Positions 16,709 through 23,689 of a stretch of DNA of 64,000 bases are shown in pieces (the stretch's first letter is position 1; the number at the start of each line of letters is the position of its first letter). Source of the DNA: Gammaproteobacteria bacterium (GTDB lineage: Bacteria; Pseudomonadota; Gammaproteobacteria; Pseudomonadales; Halieaceae). The stretch spans positions 1-64,000 of the forward strand of contig JAUICG010000023.1 of assembly GCA_030427485.1 (NCBI GenBank), written 5' to 3'. A model generated the notes under the pieces. That model saw only the letters and a list, made by a program, of their open reading frames with translations, did not search any database and had not been told where the DNA came from. The position numbers and the translations under genes are program-made.

Positions 16709-17749
16709 TCAGGCTTTGTGCGCCCGCCGGGAGGCGCGAAACTGCCCCGGCGTCTGCTGCGTCCACTTTTTGAAAGACCGGTGAAACGCGCTGGGGTCAG
16801 TGAACCCCATCTGCAGGGCGACCTCATTGATGGACAACTCGGGGCGGTCCAGGCACAGCTTGGCCGCTTCGCAACGCGCCTCGTCCTTGAGTTGCTGGAA
16901 TGTCGTGCCCTCACGCTTCAAGCGGCGCCGCAGCGTCGGTGCTGACATATTCAGGGCGCGGCTGATCGTCTCGAAACCCGGAAAGCCCTCGCTGAACTCA
17001 TGCCCTATCATCGCTTTTACCTGTGCCGATAGGCTATTGCCCCGCGGATTATTCTCCATGAGCAGTAACTGGTAGGGCGCGGTGCGCAAAAACTCCCGCA
17101 GCGAATGTTCCGTGTGCACCAGGGGCCAGGCCAGGCAGGCACTGTCGAAATACAGCAGGTCGTTCACCTGGTTGAAATAGAGCGGACAGCCGAAAAGCTC
17201 CTCGTATTTTTCCAGGCGCTCCGGCGCGTCTCCGCTGAAATCGACCCGCTTCAGCTCGATCGGGCGACCGCACAACCAGCCAAAAAACCGGTGCCACAAC
17301 GACAACCCGTATGCATCGGCAACCTCTACACGCGGCCGTTCCTCCCGCGAAATAGTGCGATAACCCACGCGCGCGAACTGGTCGCTGAAATTGGCGTACA
17401 ACTGGCTGCGCTCGTCAAAAAACGTGCGGTAGAACTCCGAGGCACGCTGAATCGCCTGCCCCAGGTTACGGCACGAGATGATGCAATAGCACATCATCCG
17501 GAACGCCCCGGGTGCGACCAGCTCGCTATTCGTGGTGCCGAAGGTTTTATCCTGCAGCAGGCTGAGCACAGCCTGGTAGATGCGGGAATACTGCATCGCA
17601 CTGATCTCGTCGCGGTAGGCGGGATCAGCCGCGTTGCCCGGATCGAAATCCAGGCCCGCATTCTCCAGGATACCGCTGAAATCATAGCCGCGGTCACCCA
17701 CCATACGCAGCAGGGTATTCACGAATCGGGTGGGAACGCGGTCGCTCAT
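16709..17749 (-). CDS. AraC family transcriptional regulator (OruR-like, N-terminal arabinose-binding-type domain)
   Basis: 346 residues starting MSDRVPTRF. Residues about 20-200 are the PF12625-type ligand domain common in regulators of lipid, ornithine and quinate catabolism. The C-terminal pair of HTHs is clear: ETISRALNMSAPTLRRRLKREG and SINEVALQMGFTDPSAFHRSFKKW. The open frame continues 83 codons upstream through palindromic element C; that extension encodes Arg/Pro-rich nonsense also produced by element B and is not part of the gene. Its target is unknown. Confidence 0.9.
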   Translation of the reverse strand: MSDRVPTRFVNTLLRMVGDRGYDFSGILENAGLDFDPGNAADPAYRDEISAMQYSRIYQAVLSLLQDKTFGTTNSELVAPGAFRMMCYCIISCRNLGQAIQRASEFYRTFFDERSQLYANFSDQFARVGYRTISREERPRVEVADAYGLSLWHRFFGWLCGRPIELKRVDFSGDAPERLEKYEELFGCPLYFNQVNDLLYFDSACLAWPLVHTEHSLREFLRTAPYQLLLMENNPRGNSLSAQVKAMIGHEFSEGFPGFETISRALNMSAPTLRRRLKREGTTFQQLKDEARCEAAKLCLDRPELSINEVALQMGFTDPSAFHRSFKKWTQQTPGQFRASRRAHKA

Positions 17750-18106
17750 TGGATTATTGGGCCTGGTCAATCCGGCCGGCCATGTTACCAGAACGCCGCG
17801 TTGAAGTTCAGCCGGACGCACCACTGGGTAGTGCGACAATTTGAAATTTGTTGATAGTCGAGAGCGGGTGGCGTTGTTGCGGCCGGGGCCGTGTGGCGAC
17901 AGGACGTCGCCACGCGAGCCTCGCCGGCCGCGCCTGCACATGGACGTGCGCTTTTTGGCGCGGCCGGCGCTCCGGTGTCCCGGCCGCAACAACGCCACCC
18001 GGGCTCGTACAGACCAATATCAAACTGACGCACTACCCGCCACTGGCAAGACCCGGGCGCGAGTAAGCGTTATACTGATACCGGGACAGCGACGGAGGGC
18101 CAACCA
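17750..18106. other. Intergenic region between divergent araC-type and zinc-ribbon-like genes, holding element C
   Basis: About 357 bp without a gene. It holds element C (17862-18006). The right flank has a ribosome site (GGAGGG, 18094-18099) for the TTG start at 18107. No other feature is visible. Confidence 0.75.
17862..18006 (+). repeat. Palindromic element C: 23-bp inverted repeat around GGA-loop hairpins
   Basis: Arms 17866-17888 and 17978-18000 pair over 23 bp (one G-U type difference) and extend with GAGC/GCTC after a two-base bulge. Inside on the plus strand are hairpin GTGGCGAC-AGGAC-GTCGCCAC (17893-17913), linker GCGAGCC, then a second stem CGCCGGCCGCGCC (17922-17934) pairing with 17957-17969. 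The second stem encloses GCAC-ATGGAC-GTGC (17936-17949) and a GCTTTTTGGCG tract. Core bases match element B almost exactly, but the arms share no sequence with A or B. Confidence 0.78.
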
Positions 18107-18919
18107 TTGGAAGAGCGCTATAATATTTATTTCGCCGGACAGGTGATGGATGGCTTCGATGTACATGACGTCCGCGATAAACTTGCGAAGGTATTCAACG
18201 CAGACCAGACCACGCTCGACAAACTGTTCTCCGGCAAGCGCCAGTTGATCAAGCGGGAATGTGACAAGGCCACCGCGCTAAAGTACAAAAATGCGCTGGA
18301 GCGGGCCGGCGCAATACCGCTCATCCAACGCGCGAAAGCGCCCCCCGGCGCAGCGGAGCAGGCTTCCCCCGGTGCGATGACGGCAGCGGAAAAAATCGCG
18401 GCGCTGGCGGCCGCACCCGATGAAATCGGCTACCGATCCGCAGCGCCTGCGCCCGCCCCAACAAGCGCGCAACAGCAGCCCGCCGCCGACACCAGCGGCA
18501 TTGCACTGGCCCCTGCCGGCACAGAGGTATTGCGCGCGGAAGAGCGCGCCGAGCCCATCGTGCGCGAGGTGGACACATCTCGATTGACTGTTGACGCCAC
18601 TGCGGAACGACTCTCGGAAAAAGCGCCGCCAGCACCGCCCGCGCCGGATACCCGCCATCTGAGCATGGCGGAGGTGGGCGATACCATTCCCAACCTGCCA
18701 TCATCCGATATTCCGCTCTCCCCCAACCTGGACGGGCTGGCGCTTTCGGCAGAGGGCACTGACTTCAGCGATTGCGCGAGACCCGCACCTCCAGCGCCGA
18801 CGCTGGATCTCAGCCACCTCGATACGCTCCCTCCCGGGGACCCCACGGCCGATGAGAAAAATCGCAGGCCCGAGCCTGCCGCCCCGCCGCGCACCGATCA
18901 CATTTCGCTTGAAGAGTAA
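18107..18919 (+). CDS. Uncharacterised protein with N-terminal YIP1/zinc-ribbon-associated domain and disordered tail
   Basis: 270 residues; the start is TTG with GGAGGG seven bases upstream. Residues 2-70 (RYNIYFAGQVMDGFD, VRDKLAKVF, LFSGKRQLIKRECDKATA, ALERAGA) form a small domain that recurs at the N-terminus of various proteobacterial membrane or signalling proteins. The remaining 200 residues are Pro/Ala-rich, low complexity and have no membrane span, so this copy lacks the usual C-terminal membrane domain. Function unknown. It converges on the sensor kinase gene. Confidence 0.6.
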   Translation: MEERYNIYFAGQVMDGFDVHDVRDKLAKVFNADQTTLDKLFSGKRQLIKRECDKATALKYKNALERAGAIPLIQRAKAPPGAAEQASPGAMTAAEKIAALAAAPDEIGYRSAAPAPAPTSAQQQPAADTSGIALAPAGTEVLRAEERAEPIVREVDTSRLTVDATAERLSEKAPPAPPAPDTRHLSMAEVGDTIPNLPSSDIPLSPNLDGLALSAEGTDFSDCARPAPPAPTLDLSHLDTLPPGDPTADEKNRRPEPAAPPRTDHISLEE

Positions 18920-18925
18920 TCCGGT

Positions 18926-20296
18926 TCAGGGCAGCTCGAACCTGACCTGCAATCCGGGGTTATTGCCAAGCAGGGAGACCGTGCCGTGGTGGTACTGCGC
19001 GATAGCCTGCGCCAGACTCAACCCCAGCCCGTGTCCCGGATATTCCGTACGGCTGGATTCCACGCGGTAAAAGCGTCGAAACACGTTTTCACGCTCCACC
19101 GCCGGGATACCGGGCCCGGAGTCGGAGATCGTCACCGTATGTCCGGCACCATCACGCCCCGGACGCAGCCGTACGACGACCCTCCCCTGCCCGGGTGTGT
19201 ACTTGAGGGCATTGTCCAGCACATTCGCGAACATCTGGAACAGCAAATCGGCCTCGCCCCTGCACATGCGCGACTGCGGCGCATCCAGTCGCAACTCTAT
19301 CTCGTTCTCAAAGGCCAGTGGTTCATAGAGTTCCACCACATCGTGCAACAGCGCGCTCAGGTCGAGCTCGGCGCCGGAGGCGAGGCGGCTGCCCGACTCC
19401 AGCGCCGAAATACGCAGCAGCGCATTGAACGTCGACAGCAGGTCGTCGCATTCTTCGATAAGGCCTTCCAGCTGGACGCCCTCCACCGGCACCTTCGCGC
19501 TGCGCAGTTTGCTCAGGCCATTGCGCATCCTCGTCAGCGGGGTTCGCAGGTCGTGTGCGATATTATCCGAGACACGGCGCACACCCTGCATAAGTGACTC
19601 CATCTGCTCAAGCATCTCATTCATAACGATGGCGAGAGCGCGAAAATAGCCCGATTCCCCGTCGATTTTAAGGCGCTGCCCCGACCCGGCGCGCGCGATA
19701 CGCGATATCTCTCGATTCAGATGTTCCACCTGGTGCAGTGCCCGGGCCGCGCTGAAAAACCCTCCGGTGATGCCCAGTATCAGGGTCACAATCATTACCC
19801 GGAACAGTGTCTGAAACACCAGTTCGGCACGCTGTACAATATCGGCGTAATCGCTCGCCACCATCGCCCGGTAACCGTCGCCCAGGGAAATCGGCAGCGC
19901 CACGAAATCCACATCGATGGACTCCCCCCAATTTTGCAGGTCCATCTCGAAACCCAACCAACCGTCGTCAAACTCCTGGTAACGCGGCGCGGCGGGCAGG
20001 TCTCCCGCCACTTTCTCACCCTTGCTGTCCGTGATGAGATAGTAGAAACGATTGACCGAGGGCAGCGCAGTCCGGTCCCCGATATACTGGTCAACCCCGG
20101 CCAGTCCCTGCCCGTTGTAGATGACCTGCAGGGTATCCAGCTCCTCCACCACGTTCTCGCCCAGCAACTTGAACGAGGTGTAGCTGAAAAACAGGTAGTA
20201 GGCCGCCAGGCCCATGAACACCGTTGCGCTGAGCGCCGTCACGTACTTCGCGATGTAGCGGAACGTAAGACTGTTAACGACCTCCCTGATCTGCAC
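18926..20296 (-). CDS. two-component sensor histidine kinase
   Basis: 456 residues from a GTG 10 bases after the response-regulator stop; the in-frame upstream extension overlaps the regulator and is not used. Two membrane spans (about residues 12-40 and 165-185) flank a periplasmic sensor of about 120 residues with conserved WG motifs. Next are HAMP, the H-box with His248 (SDNIAHDLRTPLTRMRNG), N-box (NVLDNALKYTP), G1 (DSGPGIP), F and G2 (GHGLGLSLA). It resembles QseC/PfeS-type kinases. Signal unknown. Confidence 0.9.
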   Translation of the reverse strand: MQIREVVNSLTFRYIAKYVTALSATVFMGLAAYYLFFSYTSFKLLGENVVEELDTLQVIYNGQGLAGVDQYIGDRTALPSVNRFYYLITDSKGEKVAGDLPAAPRYQEFDDGWLGFEMDLQNWGESIDVDFVALPISLGDGYRAMVASDYADIVQRAELVFQTLFRVMIVTLILGITGGFFSAARALHQVEHLNREISRIARAGSGQRLKIDGESGYFRALAIVMNEMLEQMESLMQGVRRVSDNIAHDLRTPLTRMRNGLSKLRSAKVPVEGVQLEGLIEECDDLLSTFNALLRISALESGSRLASGAELDLSALLHDVVELYEPLAFENEIELRLDAPQSRMCRGEADLLFQMFANVLDNALKYTPGQGRVVVRLRPGRDGAGHTVTISDSGPGIPAVERENVFRRFYRVESSRTEYPGHGLGLSLAQAIAQYHHGTVSLLGNNPGLQVRFELP

Positions 20297-20306
20297 GTCG
20301 GCTCGC

Positions 20307-20996
20307 TCAGTCGTCCGCCGCTGCGCCCAGGCGATAACCTGCGCCCCGCACCGTGGAGAGCAGTGGTTGCTCGAAGTCCTTATCAATTTTCTGCCGCAAG
20401 CGGGAGACATGCACGTCGATGACATTGGTCTGGGGATCAAAGTGATATCCCCACACATGCTCCAGCAACATGGCCCGGGTAACCACCTGGCCGGCGTGGC
20501 GCATCAGGTACTCCAGGAGTTTGTATTCCCGCGGTTGCAGGTTGATCTCAGTGCCGTCGCGTTGCACATGCTGGCGCAACAAATCCATGGATAGATCTCC
20601 CACAGACAGTTTCGTCTGTTCGTCCGCGGCGGGCACCTTGACGCGGCGATGAAGGACTTCAAGCCGCGCCAGCAACTCGGCTATCGCAAACGGTTTGACC
20701 AGGTAGTCGTCGGCGCCGCACTGCAGGCCCTGTACCCTGTCGTCAACATCGCCCAGTGCGCTCAATACCAGCACAGGAGTATTGACTCCGGCGGCACGGA
20801 GGGCGTTGATCAGGCCCAGGCCATCCATGCGCGGCATCATACGGTCGATGACCATGACATCAAATGACGCATTGCCGGCGGCATGCAGACCTTCGACACC
20901 ATCACGGGAATACGTGCAGGTGTGCCCGGCATCGCGCAGTTCGCCGACGATGAAATCGCCCACCTGTCTGTCGTCTTCCACCAGTAACACGTGCAT
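20307..20996 (-). CDS. OmpR/PhoB family response regulator
   Basis: 229 residues starting MHVLLVEDDRQVG. The receiver has acidic pocket ED, phospho-acceptor Asp51 (VMVIDRMMP), switch Ser and Lys in VKPF. The C-terminal winged-helix DNA-binding domain is seen as LQPREYKLLEYLMRHAGQVVTR and DVHVSRLRQKID. A 12-codon upstream extension (MLHWHDRKENVC) is discarded. It is followed directly by the kinase, forming a two-gene operon. Confidence 0.93.
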   Translation of the reverse strand: MHVLLVEDDRQVGDFIVGELRDAGHTCTYSRDGVEGLHAAGNASFDVMVIDRMMPRMDGLGLINALRAAGVNTPVLVLSALGDVDDRVQGLQCGADDYLVKPFAIAELLARLEVLHRRVKVPAADEQTKLSVGDLSMDLLRQHVQRDGTEINLQPREYKLLEYLMRHAGQVVTRAMLLEHVWGYHFDPQTNVIDVHVSRLRQKIDKDFEQPLLSTVRGAGYRLGAAADD

Positions 20997-21101
20997 ACAT
21001 ACATTCTCTTTGCGGTCGTGCCAATGTAGCACGCTGCCGAAAAGTCCCTCAATTTACTTTTCGTTAATACTGCTGTCCCGGGTAATGGTAAACTGCCGCT
21101 C

Positions 21102-21563
21102 ATGACAGTCACCGACCCTCCCTTGTCTCCTTCACTGCTGCGGCGCCTGGCTGCCATGCTGTACGATACATTTCTGGTCGTGGCGCTGATAGCGGTGGTG
21201 AATGCCGTCGCCCTGGCCGTCGTAGTGTGGACCACCGGCGGCCAGCAGGAAGTGTTGCACGCGCACCTGGTGCAGTTCCTTACCGTGTTCAGCATCATCG
21301 GCTTTTTCAGCCTCTTCTGGCTGAAAAACGGACAAACGCTGGGTATGCAGGCATGGCGAATTCAGCTTGTTGATTTCGAGGGTGGTCGCCCGTCCGCTGG
21401 TAAAGCTGTCGTGCGCTGCTGCGGCGCTGCGCTGTCAGCGGCCTGCTTCGGCCTCGGCTACCTGTGGTGCCTGTTCGACCGCCGGCACCGTTACTGGCAC
21501 GATTACCTTTCGCGTACCGAACTGGTTCTCCTGCCCCGCGAATCGCGTACCAAAACGCCCTGA
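21102..21563 (+). CDS. RDD family membrane protein
   Basis: 153 residues with three predicted membrane spans. The RDD signature is altered but recognisable: LLRRLAAMLYDTFLVVALI near the start, NGQTLGMQAWRIQLVD in the middle and LWCLFDRRHRYWHDYLSRT at the end. RDD proteins are proposed ion or small-molecule transporters. It is divergent from the response regulator and precedes pepA by 93 bp. Confidence 0.82.
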   Translation: MTVTDPPLSPSLLRRLAAMLYDTFLVVALIAVVNAVALAVVVWTTGGQQEVLHAHLVQFLTVFSIIGFFSLFWLKNGQTLGMQAWRIQLVDFEGGRPSAGKAVVRCCGAALSAACFGLGYLWCLFDRRHRYWHDYLSRTELVLLPRESRTKTP

Positions 21564-21656
21564 CCACGGTTAAATACTCACTCCGAGGATTTTTAGGTTC
21601 AGTTTGTTCCTCGCCCGCCTTACACTAGTGCGTTTCAGGCCTACCGAGGATACTCC

Positions 21657-23150
21657 ATGTCAGCCATGACATTCACCGCGCGAGAGATCAAAGACGTTGC
21701 CGCTGCCGGCACACAATGCGCGATAGTCCCCCTGTTCCACAACGCGAAGCTGTCCGGCGCGGCGCTCAAACTGGACAAGGCCGCGTCCGGCGCCATCCGC
21801 AGCGCACTCGCACTGGGCGATTTCAGTGCTAAATCAGGAGAGAGCCTGATGCTTCCCGGCGCGGGCGCGATCAAGCGCATACTGCTGCTGGGCTGCGGTG
21901 ATGCAAAATCCTTCGACCGCGCGGCGGTCCGTAAATTTTGCCACCAGGTGTACCGCGCTCTCGACTCAAAGCAGGCAACAACGGCCATGTTGCACCTCGC
22001 AGCGCTGAATTTGAGGGAGAAGGAGGCACTCTGGGCACTCTCCTACCTCTCGAGGCATCTGGTCGCCTGCGCGTATCGCTACACCGAAACGCTCACCAAG
22101 CCAAAAGCACCGTGGAAACTCACCCGGCTGGTTGTGAACACCGGTGGCGCACTCCCCGCTCGAGCGGCTGGCGACGCGCTGCGCGAGGGTCGGGCCATCG
22201 GGATCGGCGTCAACGAAGCGCGCAATCTCGCCAACCTACCCGGCAATATCTGCACACCGGCATACCTGTCCAACCGCGCCCGGAAACTGGGTCGGAACAA
22301 CGCCAGGCTCAGCGTTACCGTGATCGAGGAGAAAAAAATGCGCGAGTTGGGCATGGGCGCATTGCTCTCGGTTTCCGCCGGCAGCGAGCAACCTGCCAAA
22401 CTCATTGTTATGCACTACAAGGGCGGCAAGGCGAGCGACAATCCCTATGTACTGGTGGGCAAGGGTATTACCTTTGACAGCGGCGGTATCTCGCTGAAGC
22501 CCGGCGCCAAGATGGACGAAATGAAGTTTGATATGGGCGGAGCGGCCAGTGTTTTCGGCACGATGCGCGCCGTGGTGGACCTGGGGCTGGGCATCAACGT
22601 GGTGGGCATCGTCGCGGCGGCAGAGAACATGCCCAGCGGCAGTGCCACCAAACCCGGCGATGTCGTCACCAGCATGTCGGGTAAAACGATCGAGGTGCTG
22701 AATACCGACGCCGAGGGTCGCCTGGTACTGTGCGACGCCCTGACCTATGCGGCGCGCTTCAAACCGGCAACGGTCATTGACATCGCCACGCTGACCGGCG
22801 CCTGTGTGGTGGCCTTGGGTTCCCATGCAACCGGCCTGTTCGCCAACGAGGACAAACTGGCGGAGCAGCTGCTGGAAGCGGGAACCGATACCCATGACCG
22901 CGCCTGGCGCATGCCTCTGTGGGAGGAGTACCAGAGCCAGTTGAAAAGCAATTTTGCCGACATCGCCAACATTGGCGGACCCGGTGCCGGCAGTATCACG
23001 GCCGCGTGCTTCCTGGCGCGCTTTGCCAGGGACTATGCCTGGGCCCACCTCGATATCGCCGGCTCCGCGTGGGACAGCACCCCCAAAGGGGCTACCGGGC
23101 GTCCGGTGCCGATGCTCACCCGCTATCTGCTGGACCGCGCCGGACAATGA
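21657..23150 (+). CDS. pepA: leucyl aminopeptidase (M17)
   Basis: 497 residues. The M17 catalytic C-terminal domain has the metal-binding VGKGITFDSGGISLKPG and MKFDMGGAA segments, the signature NTDAEGRLVL and TGACVVALG. It cleaves N-terminal residues with two divalent metals and, in other bacteria, also binds DNA. A GAGGA sits seven bases before the ATG. Its stop overlaps the holC start by four bases (ATGA), giving translational coupling. Confidence 0.95.
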   Translation: MSAMTFTAREIKDVAAAGTQCAIVPLFHNAKLSGAALKLDKAASGAIRSALALGDFSAKSGESLMLPGAGAIKRILLLGCGDAKSFDRAAVRKFCHQVYRALDSKQATTAMLHLAALNLREKEALWALSYLSRHLVACAYRYTETLTKPKAPWKLTRLVVNTGGALPARAAGDALREGRAIGIGVNEARNLANLPGNICTPAYLSNRARKLGRNNARLSVTVIEEKKMRELGMGALLSVSAGSEQPAKLIVMHYKGGKASDNPYVLVGKGITFDSGGISLKPGAKMDEMKFDMGGAASVFGTMRAVVDLGLGINVVGIVAAAENMPSGSATKPGDVVTSMSGKTIEVLNTDAEGRLVLCDALTYAARFKPATVIDIATLTGACVVALGSHATGLFANEDKLAEQLLEAGTDTHDRAWRMPLWEEYQSQLKSNFADIANIGGPGAGSITAACFLARFARDYAWAHLDIAGSAWDSTPKGATGRPVPMLTRYLLDRAGQ

Positions 23151-23566
23151 CACGCGTCGGGTTTTACGTAGTGCAAAGCGCTGCGCCCGGCCAGCGCCTT
23201 ACGGTGGCCGCACGGCTGGCCGACAAGGCGTTCCAGCAGGGGCACCGCATCTTTATCAATGCCGCGGATGAAACGCAGGCGAATGAATTGAATGAGCTGT
23301 TGTGGAGTTTTCGACCTGCCAGCTTCCTGCCGCACGGGCTGCTGGGCCAGGAGCACTGCGATACGATCGCCATCGGCTGGGGCCAGGAGCCGGAGAACCA
23401 CAACGACCTCCTGATCAACCTGCAGCTGACGATTCCCTCATTCTTCAGTCGCTTCCAGCGCGTCGCCGAAGTGGTGACACAGGAACCGGAGCACCTGGCG
23501 GCACTGCGAGACTCCTGGAGATTCTACAAGGCGCGCGGGTACCACCTGGACAAGCACGACCTGTAA
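23147..23566 (+). CDS. holC: DNA polymerase III chi subunit
   Basis: 139 residues with the full HolC pattern: RVGFYVVQ, ARLADKAFQQGHRIFINA, LLWSFRPASFLPHGL and the C-terminal FYKARGYHLDKHDL. Chi links the clamp loader to SSB. The start overlaps pepA, and the pepA-holC-valS order is the usual gammaproteobacterial one. Confidence 0.93.
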   Translation: MTRVGFYVVQSAAPGQRLTVAARLADKAFQQGHRIFINAADETQANELNELLWSFRPASFLPHGLLGQEHCDTIAIGWGQEPENHNDLLINLQLTIPSFFSRFQRVAEVVTQEPEHLAALRDSWRFYKARGYHLDKHDL

Positions 23567-23567
23567 G

Positions 23568-23612
23568 ACCCCAGGCAGTGCCGCCTGCCGGGGTGCCAGT
23601 CGCGTCGCGACT
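23568..23612. repeat. Paired inverted repeats between holC and valS
   Basis: Two adjacent palindromes follow the holC stop. ACCCC-A-GGCAG / CTGCCGGGGT (23568-23594) is a 10-bp stem with a single bulged A and six-base loop. AGTCGCG-T-CGCGACT (23598-23612) is near-perfect. Neither is followed by a T-run, so they are not classical terminators; they may attenuate readthrough or structure the valS leader. Confidence 0.55.
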
Positions 23613-23689
23613 ACCGTATAATCCCCCGCTCGCGCCGCCGGCCGCCACCCGGCCGGTATCACGCCAAACAATTCCCGGATTCACTCCTT

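Noticed and set aside
20296..20458. 54-codon extension of the histidine kinase
   Set aside because: It overlaps the response regulator gene and has no membrane or signal features.
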